Assembly: GCF_029227915.1 (NCBI RefSeq)
Contig: NC_079882.1
Span: 5,208,001 to 5,272,000 of the forward strand
DNA: 64,000 nt
Direction: 5' to 3'
DNA from: Hydractinia symbiolongicarpus
Lineage: Eukaryota; Cnidaria; Hydrozoa; Anthoathecata; Hydractiniidae
Shown: in pieces, positions 35,117 to 45,446 of the stretch
How positions within the stretch are numbered: the stretch's first letter is position 1
How the letters are laid out: the number at the start of each line of letters is the position of its first letter
Made by a program: the position numbers and the translations under genes
The notes under the pieces: generated by a model
Database searches by the model: none
Told to the model about the DNA's origin: nothing
The model's input: only the letters and a program-made list of their open reading frames with translations

Positions 35117-35944
35117 CCTGAATGGTTTTTTTATCATCAGCGTGTGTGACAACATATATCAGTATCCACCAATATAACTTAATTGTATTTATTTTTGTTA
35201 AAATTTTAGAATTTTTGGAATGAAAAAATGGTAATGGGTTCTAAATTAGTGCTAACAATCGGTAAGCACGTCTCACGTTTTCATAGCAGGAATTAATTAT
35301 TGGAAGTTTTATTATTCTCAAGCACAACCAGGGAGAGATAGGGAAATGTTCCTTCTGGTGCAATGCAAATCTTGCGCACGCGCACGCCACAGTTAAACAC
35401 AATAAATCCAGTACCATGCAGTGCCTATCAAGGGTTATTTCCTAATATTCAGTGCATAGCCATGGTTATTCCCTAATATTCAATGCAGTGCACTGACGTC
35501 ATCAAAGTATGCAGAATAGGAGTCAAAAAATTTCTGGCGCAATTCCCTAATATTCTACGCGCATATCATACAGCAAAAAGGGAATTCCCTAATAGTCAAA
35601 GCATGGGCAGTAAAGACGTGAATTCCCAACTTGCTCGGCAATCTTCGGACTTTGCTGAAATCTGTATATATAAATGAGTTGTTTCAAGACGCAAGACATG
35701 TGCCGCAAGGCTGTTGAAAAGGATCCCCGCATGCTTGAATATATACCGGATTAAGACGTAGGACATGTGCAATAAAGTTGTTGAAAAGGATCCCCCGGTG
35801 CTCAAATATGTGTAACTAGGCTTTCCCGAAGGACCATGATATATTTTAGTTTATTACGGACAGGTTCAAAACACAGGATATGCACATCAACATGTGTCCA
35901 ATATGTAGGTGAAATCTTCGGACCTTGTTGGAGTCGTATATAAA
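35117..35944. other. Repeat-rich gap before the Polinton genes
   Basis: No gene seen. The motif TTCCCTAATATTC, with small changes, occurs four times (near 35436, 35467, 35542 and 35583). Two diverged units about 67 bp apart share ACATGTGC...TGTTGAAAAGGATCC (near 35696 and 35763). The string AATCTTCGGAC, followed by a TATATA box, occurs at about 35640 and again at about 35912, the second copy just upstream of the first Polinton gene. The left Polinton terminus is probably somewhere here but I cannot fix it. Confidence 0.45.
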
Positions 35945-36309
35945 ATGGTAATCTGTTACTGGTGCTCTGGAGAACTGTGCGATGATAACATAGGCGTCAG
36001 GTGCCCCATGAGATACAACCCTCCACAGGTGAGTACAAAACATACGGAATCTGGTTTTTTCATGTGATGGAAAACATGGCTGCTCATATGGGCGAACATG
36101 ACGACGACGGGTATGTGTACGAGGGCTACTTTTGTAGTAATGCGTGCTGCCTGGCTTACGTTGAGGAACGAAAGTTGTATGACGGCGCGTACGAAATGTC
36201 GGTGTGGTTGTTGAAAAGGCGCTATAAAGGCTTACCCGCACCAGACTTGAGACGCCTCAAAAGATTTGGGGGTGACTTGACGCAGAAGATATTTTTGGGG
36301 TTGGTTTGA
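35945..36309 (+). pseudogene. Polinton zinc-finger protein with FCS-type motif, frameshifted
   Basis: Starts MVICYWCSGELC with paired cysteines. The frame breaks near 36030 and continues in the next frame as EYKTYGIWFFHVMENMAAHM and GYFCSNACCLAYVEER. The CYWC...FCS..C pattern resembles small zinc-binding proteins of large DNA viruses and Polinton-like elements, some compared with late transcription factors. One frameshift breaks an otherwise continuous product. An AATCTTCGGAC-TATATAA block lies immediately upstream of the ATG and may be its promoter. Precise role unknown. Confidence 0.55.
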
Positions 36310-36398
36310 TACCAAGGTTATCTTACAACATGCTTGTAAGATAATACTACCATAATAAATGTGCGTCAATCTTTGGAACTGCAGCATTCATAACCTTT

Positions 36399-36530
36399 AT
36401 GGCCGGCATTGGTATCTCCCTACCCCTCATGGCCCTGGTATTAGTACAAGAATCAGAGAAGGAAAAGGCTAATGAACAGAGGATTAAAGACTTAGAGGAC
36501 CTTATTGATAGAATAAATGGAACAATGTAA
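36399..36530 (+). CDS. Small membrane protein of the Polinton
   Basis: Forty-three residues: one hydrophobic segment (GIGISLPLMALVLV) followed by a charged helical tail rich in Glu, Lys and Asp. The frame is open somewhat further upstream and also hydrophobic there, so the true start may be earlier. Its end overlaps the start of the next small gene by 14 bases, the compact spacing usual in Polintons. No named family. Confidence 0.4.
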   Translation: MAGIGISLPLMALVLVQESEKEKANEQRIKDLEDLIDRINGTM

Positions 36531-36690
36531 GGACTGTGAAGGGCTACTCGATGCGTATGATAGATGTACCTGCGAGCGCAGGTTCGTGGTAAAGGGTAAA
36601 ATGTTGTGTTGGTACTGCTACCATGTATATATCGGTGGCTGCGCATGCACAATGACATGCAAATCTCTGAAGTTGTTCGAAATACCATAA
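36517..36690 (+). CDS. Small cysteine-rich (zinc-ribbon-like) Polinton protein
   Basis: Fifty-seven residues, eleven of them Cys. MEQCKDCEG opens with a C-x2-C pair, CTCERR and CWYCYH follow, then GGCACTMTC. The pairing suggests two metal sites. It overlaps the end of the preceding membrane protein, and the next gene starts six bases after its stop. Too short for a confident family assignment. Confidence 0.45.
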   Translation: MEQCKDCEGLLDAYDRCTCERRFVVKGKMLCWYCYHVYIGGCACTMTCKSLKLFEIP

Positions 36691-36696
36691 AACAAG

Positions 36697-37257
36697 ATGC
36701 TACGATTTGAGAACGAGTTTGTCAACCCTAAATTATTCTATTTATTTGCTGCTACTTTCACGGACGTCAACGATAACAATGTGGACTACCTAACAGTGTC
36801 GGATCTCATTTCTGCCATTGAAGGTAAGAATCAAAGGTAAATCGTAGGGTACCATACACGAAATCTTGTGGTAGCCCTCAGGGTAAAAACACCTAAAACC
36901 TGGTCCGCACATGGAGTGATCCGGTACAACGCTAATGCAGTGCCGGCAATGAGTCTTGATTTTGAAGAGTACCCGGATTGGGTTGCGAAATATCGTAAAA
37001 AGTTGATATCCCAGCAATTGACGACAGAGCCCGTGAAAAAGGACCGCTATGTGAACGCTAAACTCAAATACTACAAGGACGCAATCACAACAAAATTCTA
37101 TGGTATGCCAGTAACCTACGATGAACCCTGCCAAGCCGGTGCCATCCTGGCTATTTCATCGGTCTATGTGCAAGGCAAAAACTACTACCCTCAGGTACAT
37201 ATCACGGAATGCCGGTATAGCAACTTTAAACAAGGGTGGTTGCCGAGTGAGGATTAA
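36697..37257 (+). pseudogene. Polinton orphan protein, frameshifted
   Basis: Opens MLRFENEFVNPKLFYLFAAT, runs to a stop at 36840 and continues in another frame from about 36844 with VALRVKTPKTWSAHGVIRY through QGKNYYPQVHITECRYSNF to a stop at 37257. The two parts read as one protein of about 185 residues with one frameshift. I recall similar proteins in other cnidarian Polinton copies but know no function. No membrane segment or metal motif. Confidence 0.4.
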
Positions 37258-37419
37258 AAACCATATATTTTATAGGTCCTGTATGGCCTATGAAATATAC
37301 CAAATTAGGGTCTATACTCAGGTGGAGATTCTAGGTACCGCTTACATACTGCGCAGGTCAAACTTTTTTAAAAATCTCATCCTGCATATTCTCCCCATCT
37401 TTATTCTATAAGAATTCAC

Positions 37420-38130
37420 ATAGTCAGGCCTGTGAACGAGACGTTCTTCTCATTCGTCTGTAAGCATAAGCTCAAAGCGGTCCGTCGAACCTTTTAGTGG
37501 AAAGTAGACAGTAGTGTCAAAACTCCAGATTAGCATATCCCCCAGGCGTTCAATTTTTTGGTGGGAAGCAAGGCCAGAATTTTAGACTTTTTGCCATCAA
37601 GCAGGCATCCGTCTTCGTCCAACTGCGGACAAACGAGTCTTAATCTATGGTAAAAATCGGTCCTATAGTACGCATCGTAGTCACCTTTCATATAGTACTT
37701 TTTTGCAGGATCCTAGGCTAGGCCCAAGAGCTCTTGTAATTGTCGATTCATCACCACCGAGTACCCGCCACTGACACGGAGTCTGCAGAGCTTAATCTTG
37801 TCCTCTGCTTGGCTATTTACAATGAACGCCAAATCCTCTATTCTGTACAAACCATTCAGGATCTCGATCCGAGTAACTCTCTGATCGGGTCCTACCTTAC
37901 GTATAGTAAACTCATTGTTGCGGTACAGGTTCAGCCATACAGATCGATACCGATGGATTTCAGGGCTATCCTACTATCCTGTCCCAGGTAATCCTCAAAT
38001 ATAGTAGGCTTCTCGATATCAGTAATATAGAGTTGCTTTATCCTTTTTTTTAAGAAAGGATGAATATATACTAATACAACCCCAAGGCAAAGTACAAAAG
38101 TAACAGGGGGAATGGGCACTTAGTGTAACC
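37420..38130 (-). pseudogene. Polinton protein, possibly minor capsid, multiply frameshifted
   Basis: Minus strand, starting MPIPPVTFVLCLGVVLVYIH (hydrophobic) and continuing across at least three frame changes as TIFEDYLGQDSRIALKSIG, RKVGPDQRVTRIEILNGLYR, YHRLRLVCPQLDEDGCLLDG and a final DTTVYFPLKGSTDRFEL. The beta-rich C-terminal part would suit a structural protein such as a penton-like minor capsid, but that is a guess from position and composition. Confidence 0.35.
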
Positions 38131-38149
38131 AACCTGCAGCATCAGGGCT

Positions 38150-39255
38150 TGTACGTGTCTTCATACTTGCACATTGAGGTGGTATTCCCGAATTCACCAA
38201 TTATGCCATAAAAATCCCTACAAATCTGCTAAATGACCCTGTTAGGGTGGGCTGGACAGGGCAGGCGCAGGACTACTGTAATATCCAGGGTAATTTCGCT
38301 ACTCATTGCGCAAGCACTGCCTTGGGCATATCTGCCAAGCATATGACGGGTTCCGTACCCCTTGTCAATTCGATCTTCAAATTTTGCGTGTACTACGATA
38401 TGTGTCGCATCCTAGCATGAATGAAGGTGCCCATGCTGTATGACGACGGTTTTTCTCAGTACAAAAAATCCCTACTCAACCTCCGGGTATGCACAATAAT
38501 GCCGCGAATACGGTGCAGATGCCAATGCCTTGTACAAATTCAAGGCCATCATGTCGTCATTTACAAATGGGAGATGGTGGCCTCAAGTTGACGGCGACTG
38601 GGCCAAATTTATCACCCCCACAAGGGCCTAACATCGGAAGGTCTGACCAAGCTAAGCGAGAACATCCGAATTTACGTTGTCCTGTTGCTGGGGTCGCAGG
38701 CAGGGGCCAAGGCATCTCTTCCTGGCTCCGGCACCGCCAATTATACGGCAAGGCAAATTTTACTGCAAAAATTTGAGGCCATGTACGCGTCAAGAGAATG
38801 TGGGCCATGACATCACGGAATTCCAAAAGGTGTTTCAATATGCCCAAACTCCGGTAAACTTTACTGTCATGCCCAGCGTGTATATGCTGCCTTCAGACAT
38901 GAACCTGCGTATAGGTAAAATTGTAGGGTATAACTACAATATTTTGATCGCACCTGCCAATGTTAACGTGAGGGTGGAGGTCAATGTGAACAACAAGCCT
39001 ATTCATACGAAGAGGACTATCAAACCACCTCCAAAGCATACCACACCTCCCGTACCACCTAAGCATACCGCGCCACCCATATATACTACTAAGCATACCA
39101 CACCTCCCGTACCACCTAAGCATACTACAAAACATACCATAAAGGCTATACCATATACATCCCAAAGCATGCCATACCTTCCACGCCTCCTGGCCATACT
39201 ACATCCCCTGGACAACCTCAACAAAACCAGCATGAGGATACCAAGTCTGTTATGA
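38150..39255 (+). pseudogene. Large Polinton structural-type protein with Pro/Thr/His tail, frameshifted
   Basis: Segments in different frames line up as one product: NLLNDPVRVGWTGQAQDYCN, KFCVYYDMCRILA, then TSEGLTKLSENIRIYVVLLL, then FQKVFQYAQTPVNFTVMPSV and MLPSDMNLRIGKIVGYN. The last open part (38790-39255) ends in tandem KHTTPPVPP-type units. Several frameshifts and stops make it dead. Comparable proteins occur in other cnidarian Polintons; I do not know their function, though size and strand suggest a virion component. Confidence 0.4.
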
Positions 39256-39304
39256 TCATAACAGGGGTAAGGATCATCATTGCGTACATATGGCTGAAAT
39301 AGGC

Positions 39305-40603
39305 TTATTTCCTCACGTACAGCACGACAAAGGCGGCTACTGCCGCGATGGCCATGTACAGATGTTTTGCAGCATATCCAACGACTGCTGCCGCTACCCT
39401 CAGAAAGAAGAAGATTACGGTACCGATGACCTCTGGTAATGCAGCACCTGCCTTTCTTGCCAGGTATTTTAAAAATTTCCCGAATTTTTCCAGCTGCTTC
39501 TCCACAAAGCCTTTTCCATCACATCCCGCTGCACTTCCTCCTGCAGCACCTACCGCAGCACTTCCTCTCGTAACAGATAGTACAATGGTGCTTGTTAGCA
39601 GACCAATGGCAGAGACAATACTCGCTATAGCTATGCCCTGCTCCTTAAACAAAATCTTAAGCTTCTCAAGCAGAGATGTGTTATCTTCAGCGATTTTTAA
39701 AAGCGTGTCTTTGATGTGTCTCAGCCGGGGGTATATGTCAGTGGATAGTATGCCATGTGCCTTTATCAAATTGTTTTGTGCTTAAAGATCATTCAGATCT
39801 TTAATTTCTTTCTTCACCTTTTCTATTTCCATTTCAAGATTAGCCATTTGTCCTTCGTCTGCCCCAGCCTTCTGCTTCTCAAGTTCTTTCACCTTGCCCT
39901 CTGCCTTGTTAATCTTGCTGTCGTATAGAATCCTCTTGTTTTTCAAGCTTTTCAAGTTACCCCTTAATGTCTGAAGTTCAAGGTCAAGCCCACTTCTTTC
40001 ACGTTCGGTGATGCCACCTTCATCAGGCCCGGCAAATGAAGTGTCTTGTATAAGGCTCTCCGTGGCATCTACAAACTGTCGATCTCCTCTAACGATTCCA
40101 TCTCAATATTTTCAGCGTTGTCAACCTCCTTCTCTATTTTGCTATACTTTTTCAAGAGGTTCTAGGCTCTGAATTTACCACCTCTGTTGGCTGCAACATA
40201 GTCGACAAAACCCAGGGCTTGCATACGCTTACTACCTAGCAACGTTTGTATCTGGCCGATTCGCAATCACTATTTCCTTGAAGGTTTTTTTCCCTTTCAC
40301 TATCTCTTTAACAATAAGTTGATTCCCTTTATCCACCCTGAAGGAATCATAATATCTCGCATTGGATAGCCCAAAGTCTCCCCAAGATGATCGTAAAAGC
40401 CGTCGACCTTGATTTTAGTATTATTTGCCTCTGCCCCGAAAGCGTTTCCCCCCTTGCTGTTGTTCTGTTGAAGGCCCCGGCGTTCCAGGGAGTTTTGGCG
40501 TTCCAGGGAGTTTTGACGTAGCATCATCGGGTTTATCTGGATGGCCCTCATCCTCCTCATCATCAATATCAATGTCAGGTACAAATACTGGATTAGTTAG
40601 CAT
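39305..40603 (-). pseudogene. Polinton coiled-coil membrane protein, frameshifted
   Basis: Minus strand. Starts MLTNPVFVPDIDIDDEEDEG, then a Pro/Gly/Gln-rich stretch, a frame change into NTKIKVDGFYDHLGETLGYP, a Lys/Glu coiled coil (about 39790-40290, broken in places) and an intact C-terminal part from 39769 with hydrophobic helices (IASIVSAIGLLTSTIVLSV and VAAAVVGYAAKHLYMAIAAV). It appears to be one gene with several frameshifts. It is divergent from the capsid gene, separated by only 31 bases. Role unknown; a membrane-anchored virion or assembly factor is conceivable. Confidence 0.45.
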
Positions 40604-40634
40604 CTTTATTTAAAATCTCCCTTATATAATAAAC
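40604..40634. promoter_or_regulatory. Compact divergent promoter between two Polinton genes
   Basis: Only 31 bases separate the start codons of the minus-strand coiled-coil gene and the plus-strand capsid gene. It contains TATAATAAA at 40625-40633 just before the capsid ATG, and AATAAAG just before the other start. The same motif precedes other starts in this element. Confidence 0.45.
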
Positions 40635-41387
40635 ATGAGTACATTCGGAACGACCCTAGACCCCTACGCAGAAACGAAGCAGCTCTTCAGTACCAAGGGC
40701 AGGAAACAGAGGGTTCAGATAAGCCATATACCCTCAACCATCAACCAGAACGAAGATCTCTATGTGGATATCTTAAACATGCCCCAGAATGATGTCATTT
40801 TTACAGGCAGTCTCAAACTACTCTTTGACCTAACGCTGACGGAGACCAATGCAAAGCGTACGATCGTGTCGAACATAGGCCAAAGCCTGGTACGAAACCT
40901 AAGCATCACTTTGAATGGTAACGAAATTCAGAATATTAGCGACTACAATACCCTGGCAGTCTATAGGGACTTGTGGATACCCAAGTTCGATCGTGACAAC
41001 AACCTCATCCTCGAAGGCATCAATCCTAACGACGGGACCATCAGGGCCTTACAGGTCATTTCTAGTGATCACTTGGGGACGGTTGGGGAAAAAGCGATTG
41101 TAGCGGCGTATAGCAACACTTTTCGCGTGGCCCTTGGCAAACTCTTTGAGTTGACGAGGGACCGACCGTTTCACCAGGCAGGGCTCCATGGGAATGGTCA
41201 ACCAACAAAAATGTGCATTAAGTACCTGAACGTAGCCAAGGCGTCACAGAAACGTGCAATATGCCCCCATCAAAGACGGAGGGCATGTTGTAAAGAGTGT
41301 AAGGGGAGTAGGATTTGCCGTCATGAAAGACAGAGGGAACAATGCAGGGACTGCGGGGAAGTCAGATTTGCCCCCCTGATAAATTAA
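40635..41387 (+). CDS. Polinton major capsid protein N-terminal part fused to zinc-knuckle repeats
   Basis: The first 190 residues (MSTFGTTLDPYAETKQLF, then beta-rich text such as NIGQSLVRNLSITLNGNEI) fit the N-terminal region of the double jelly-roll capsid protein of Polintons. After about 41215 the sequence switches without a stop to ICPHQRRRACCKECKG and ICRHERQREQCRDCG, repeats that belong to a different protein. The capsid is therefore truncated to less than half and joined by deletion to the nuclease gene. The start is supported by the TATAATAAA motif directly upstream. Not a working capsid protein. Confidence 0.55.
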   Translation: MSTFGTTLDPYAETKQLFSTKGRKQRVQISHIPSTINQNEDLYVDILNMPQNDVIFTGSLKLLFDLTLTETNAKRTIVSNIGQSLVRNLSITLNGNEIQNISDYNTLAVYRDLWIPKFDRDNNLILEGINPNDGTIRALQVISSDHLGTVGEKAIVAAYSNTFRVALGKLFELTRDRPFHQAGLHGNGQPTKMCIKYLNVAKASQKRAICPHQRRRACCKECKGSRICRHERQREQCRDCGEVRFAPLIN

Positions 41388-42052
41388 AGTATCCCTGCAA
41401 GGACTGCAAGGGAAGTCAAATATGCCCCCATCAAAGGGTGAGATCCAACTGTAAGGACTGCGGGGGTGGTGATATCTGCAGCGAACATGGTAGGATAAGA
41501 TCCAAGTGTAAAGAGTGTGGCGGTTGAAGCACCTGTGGCCATCAAAGGGAGAGGACAAGGCGCAAAGAGTGTGGCGGTGGAAGCATCTGTGGCCATCAAA
41601 GGGAGAGGAGAAGGTGCAAAGAGTGTAGTGGCGGAAGCGTCTGCCACTATCAAAGGATAAGATCCACTTGTAATGACTGTGGGGTGGAAGCATCTGCAGG
41701 CATGAAAAACGAGGGCAATATTGTGCCATTTGCGACCCTTCCGGGCATCTGGCTGGTGCCGTAAGAAGTCAAACCCGCTACACTCTGAAGGAAAACAAGG
41801 AGCTCAGTTCCGAGGAGTATCTTAAGTGTGATATGGCTACACTGAAGGCTCATCTCGAGGCCCGTTTTGTTGAGGGTGTGACCTGGGAAAACCATGGAGA
41901 GTGGCACAATAATCACAAGGTACCGCTCAGGTATCGAGAAAATGGGGATGATCCTTCGCTTGCCGAGGTGGCGAAAAGGCTGCACTACACCAATACCCAA
42001 CCTTTGTGGGCGAGTGAAAACATATCAAAAGGCAACCGTTTCGTCTCAGAAT
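41215..42052 (+). pseudogene. Zinc-knuckle repeat protein with C-terminal HNH nuclease, frameshifted
   Basis: Repeats of about 17 residues of the type CKECGGGSICGHQRER run from 41243 to about 41700 in three frames because of small indels; Cys and His spacing is regular, so each unit should bind a metal ion. The last part (to 42052) contains GIWLVP-type text, a helical segment, then WENHGEWHNNHKVPLRY and LHYTNTQPLWASENISKGNR, which match the HNH nuclease pattern with the H-x-x-H metal site and the downstream Asn and His-like positions. It is a predicted DNA nuclease. At least two frameshifts make this copy broken. The second nuclease-like protein at 49872 on the minus strand is shorter and different. 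Confidence 0.6.
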
Positions 42053-42072
42053 AAAATGGCTACTTTATGATC

Positions 42073-42460
42073 ATGGCGGGGAGCGTGCTAATCAACGCCC
42101 TTGCATTCTCCGGAACAAATTTTCTATTTAGCAAGCTCTCGGGACACGGCGAAGCGAAACGGAAAGGACACGACCAAGCTGTTGAAAAAGCTTAATGGAG
42201 CCCAGGCCCAGTGGATACGGGATAGGCAGGATAAGCTCGATTGGTTCGCCAGGCAAAGGGAGATGCAGCTAAAAGCCGGCAAAAGTCTTAAAGAATTGGA
42301 CGACGATATGTATCAGTATTATATTACTTCAGAAAAGAAGGCCCCGCAATTGAAAGATTTTTACGTACCCTCGAAGCAACAACAGGATGGGGAATTGGCC
42401 TTTGTTGTTGGCTCCTTATCCCTGCTAGGCTTCGTGGTTTACAAGTATAATAAATGTATA
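42073..42460 (+). pseudogene. Polinton orphan protein, helical with C-terminal hydrophobic segment
   Basis: Starts MAGSVLINALAFSGTNFLFS, shifts frame near 42170, continues as LNGAQAQWIRDRQDKLDWFA and ends with a hydrophobic helix (LAFVVGSLSLLGFVVYKY). I recall this family as recurring in cnidarian Polintons directly upstream of the integrase, as here. One frameshift. Function unknown. Confidence 0.45.
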
Positions 42461-42468
42461 ATAAAGAC

Positions 42469-43540
42469 ATGTCAAAAGCATCACATATCGTTACAGATGA
42501 GGGGGCGGAAAAATTAAGCAATATCTACTATATGCCGGAACATCTGTGGACCGGGCGCAAGGCTATTAAATTACTTGCAAAGGAGAGCGATCTCTCCAAA
42601 AAGCTAGTAACTCATTGGCTATCCAGGAAACTCTTGTGGTTGAGACACATTCGGGGTCCTAAAAAGATCGATTATCCACACTTCACCGTTACGAGGCCAA
42701 ACGAAATGCATCAATTCGATCTACTTTACATGCCCCACGATAAGCTGTATGGCAATACCTACAAGTATATCATGACGGGTATTGACGTTGCCTCGAGATA
42801 CAAAGTAGCAAGGCCTCTGCGAACTAAAAAAACCAGCGAAGTCGCGGGGATGATCCAAGATATCTACAAAGCAGGACCTTTACACTACCCAGAAACCTTT
42901 CAATGTGACAATGGTTCTGAGTTTAAATCGGATGTAACCAAGTTGCTAGAAGGCAAAGGTGTGGAGATTAAACGGTCCATCACAAAATATCATGATACGT
43001 TTACAGCCTTTGTAGAGTCCTACAATAAGGTAATTGCCGAAAGGCTATTCAAGCCCCAGGATTTGCAAGAGTTGGTCTCCGAAGAGTGTAGCTCCATTTG
43101 GGTCAAACACCTGTATACCATCGTCAAAAGTCTAAACAATGCCAAGACTGCAATGATAAACATGAGGCCCAACAAGGCCATCAAGCTCGAGGAGGTACCA
43201 CTTGCAAAAAATCAGCAATATCCCGAAGAAAACCCCTACCTAAAGATGGCCTCTATCTCTATCTGCTACAACGGGAGAGGAGCACGGTGACTCGAAAAGA
43301 CGCGCCACTGGCGCCTTTTGGAGCAAACATACTTACAGGTTGGACCGTACAGTAGCGGGTAGCCGTGTTTTATACTATTTGAAAGGTGATCCTGAGAGAA
43401 GCTTCGTGTCGGAGGAACTCATGCAGATACCAGAGGATGTTCAAGTACCTCCAGATGTTTTCAAAGAAGGTAAAATGTTTTCACGAGTTCCTCTAGATCA
43501 TCCAAATCTATTTCATCATCCTCGTCATCATCTTCATTAA
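42469..43540 (+). pseudogene. Polinton rve-type integrase, one frameshift near the C-terminus
   Basis: DDE integrase of the retrovirus-like rve family used by Polintons for insertion. N-terminal helical part (MPEHLWTGRKAIKLLAKESD), then core: QFDLLYMP with the first Asp, GIDVASRYKVARPL, CDNGSEFKSD with the second Asp, and FVESYNK with the Glu, all in one open frame to 43290. The C-terminal part, recognised as RLDRTVAGSRVLYYLKGDPE, is in a different frame from about 43262, so the protein is cut there. I chose the ATG at 42469 because TATAATAAA (42457-42465) precedes it. Confidence 0.8.
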
Positions 43541-43840
43541 GACGATACCTTTGATGACATTAGGTTCATTCTCCAAATCAATGTCGACTAGACGTCTATC
43601 TGGTATAGGAAAGTGGAGTATATCACCTATTGTTGCGATATCAACCAAATCCGATAGCTTCAAATCCTTATCTTTGATGACCTGGTAGCAGAGTGCCCCA
43701 TAGTTGTTCTCCTTAGCCGCAACGATATAGAGCCCTAGACGTTCAATATCATCCTCGAGATCATCATTGATCCCGCTTCTTGCAAATGTACCCCATGCTT
43801 TTTCGCCTGACGTTAATCTGTTCAAAAGATCTTCATCCAT
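43508..43840 (-). CDS. Polinton orphan protein
   Basis: Minus strand, 110 residues, starting MDEDLLNRLTSGEKAWGTFA and containing CYQVIKDKDLKLSDLVDIA. It is open but probably loses its natural C-terminus to a frame change near 43520, since the end becomes a Met/Lys-rich run. I recall related proteins in cnidarian Polintons; no domain known to me. Its 3' end overlaps the end of the integrase region on the other strand. Confidence 0.4.
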   Translation of the reverse strand: MDEDLLNRLTSGEKAWGTFARSGINDDLEDDIERLGLYIVAAKENNYGALCYQVIKDKDLKLSDLVDIATIGDILHFPIPDRRLVDIDLENEPNVIKGIVLMKMMTRMMK

Positions 43841-43845
43841 TCAAA

Positions 43846-43998
43846 TCATTCGTAGTATACCCCGCCCTGATATTTAAAATTGTATAGGCAGGTTGGGCAA
43901 TATTCAGTCACCGATCCTGCCTTGATACAGCAATGTAGTACGGGTACCTGGATATTGTAGTTGATTGTAAATTGATTCCTTTGTAAATAGGCTTCCAT
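43846..43998 (-). CDS. Small cysteine-containing Polinton protein
   Basis: Fifty residues, minus strand. HCCIKAG and YCPTCLYNF give two Cys pairs that could bind one zinc ion. It lies five bases upstream of the start of the 43508-43840 gene on the same strand, tight spacing that supports its being a gene. No family recognised. Confidence 0.35.
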   Translation of the reverse strand: MEAYLQRNQFTINYNIQVPVLHCCIKAGSVTEYCPTCLYNFKYQGGVYYE

Positions 43999-44098
43999 CT
44001 TTTTGATATTTCAGTACCTTTTAACATAATACAGCTGAAAGGGTCAATAGTGGGGGTAATTCTTACTACGCACAGGAGTAGTAAGAATTAGCGTCTGC

Positions 44099-44917
44099 CT
44101 AATACTCTAATGTCGGAATACCCAGATCATGCAGGTCATCCCGAGTAAGATCGAAAAGCCTGAAATAGTTCCTAAAACGTTCTACATGCCCCTCCTCCTC
44201 AAAACGATTAAAAACGTGTATGCCGTTGGGGTTGTCGATGACGACAATCTCCTCCGCCCCTGGGTAGTTGTCCCCGAACCACGATCTCTTCTTGCTAATA
44301 TTACGCCTCTGAACACGCGTGTAATAATAGGGAAGATGATGGTATTCATCGTCATCCTGTGCACTATGATGTTTTTTATGGATTATGATAACATTGCCTT
44401 TACCGGGGTCCTGGGCATTGGGTATATGCCTTTCCCGAAGCCTTGCATTTTCCTGGGTCTGTGCTGCAAGTTGTCGATCACTGTCCTCAATTTCATCCCC
44501 CAATAGCATGAGCTGGTTGTCCCTATCCTCAATTTAATCATTGAGGAATACCAGAGCAATCTCTCTGTCCTCAAGGACTTAGTGCTGCTTCTCAAGTTCG
44601 ACTTGTAATTTTTACACGCCTGCCCGGGCAAGCCATTTGATTAGGATCACCGCTTTAGGCTTTTTTGACCTACTCACAATCTCCAACGCGTCATCTAGTA
44701 TCACAAAAGTGTCATATCTATTTTGGTCCTGTTTTTGTGGTTGGTTTGTAACCAATCTTATCTCATGGCGTGCAAGGGTGGGAATATCTCGATAAGACTC
44801 TGCAATCTTTGCGATATCCAAAAACCTACCAATATCAGCACGTTTAAACATAGGTTGATTTTGATTGTTGGATAGGGTCTCAATGGCTCCTGTGTTGAAC
44901 ATAACTTGCGACGACAT
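44099..44917 (-). pseudogene. BRO-like protein with DUF3627-like C-terminus, interrupted by stops
   Basis: Minus strand. N-terminal part (44917-44612) has the BRO fold signature: MFKRADIGRFLDIAKIAESY and EIVSRSKKPKAVILIKWLA. In-frame stops near 44612 and in the following coiled coil break it; the C-terminal part (44509-44099) contains HHLPYYYTRVQRRN, VVIDNPNGIHVFNRFEEEG and RLFDLTRDDL, a domain that accompanies BRO domains in large DNA viruses. BRO proteins are viral DNA-binding regulators or antirepressors. Broken copy. Confidence 0.6.
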
Positions 44918-45079
44918 CTTTCTAATATATCAACGTAGGCCAGAGGATTTCACTCGAGAATCTTCCAAGTCTTAGGGTGTTCCAGCCTCACATACAGGCA
45001 TATGCATGCTTTGGCTTTTTAAGCTCAGCTTTAATGTCATCCCAGTCGGAGATCAAATTCGTCTCCTCATGAGCTTGTC

Positions 45080-45434
45080 TCATGTCCCTTTTTTCATGCG
45101 GGTACCACAAAAACAGGGCCTTTTTTGCCTCCTGAGATTTTTAGGGAGAGCAGAATATGACTGCGTTAAGAGCCACAAGCTGTGTTTGCGATGCCTTCCC
45201 GAAATACCCAATTCAAGTAGTGATGGTCGATGCTTATTGAGGCTTTCATCGGCTATCATATCGTCAATTACAAACAATGTGTCCTCCTCCGCCAACAATG
45301 AGGACAGTTTTTGGATCCATTCAAAAAGCTTATTAACAGGGTCTATTAGGGACACGTAAGTGTCTTTCCAGAGTGATGCCCTCTCCAAATAGGTGGTATT
45401 CCACCGTATAGTAGGGCACAAAATGATGATATTG
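45080..45434 (-). pseudogene. Polinton packaging ATPase (A32-like), C-terminal piece
   Basis: Minus strand. CPTIRWNTTYLER opens the piece, Walker B is TLFVIDDMIADESL, followed by SGRHRKHSLWLLTQSYSALP, the sensor region of FtsK/HerA-type DNA packaging ATPases. The frame is open until it runs into the inverted-repeat terminus of the nested element at 45434; the N-terminal piece resumes at 49285 beyond that element. A stop after KKGT and further stops downstream show decay at the C-terminus too. Confidence 0.75.
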
Positions 45435-45446
45435 CCCAGCCGGCAA

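Noticed and set aside
35400-35600. CRISPR-like array from the TTCCCTAATATTC repeats
   Set aside because: Repeats too short, spacers irregular, and the genome is eukaryotic.
39003-39233. Minus-strand Gly/Val/Cys-rich frame
   Set aside because: Mirror of the Pro/Thr/His repeat tail on the plus strand.
41244-41729. Minus-strand open frames opposite the zinc-knuckle repeats
   Set aside because: Repetitive mirror frames; the plus strand shows regular Cys/His spacing.
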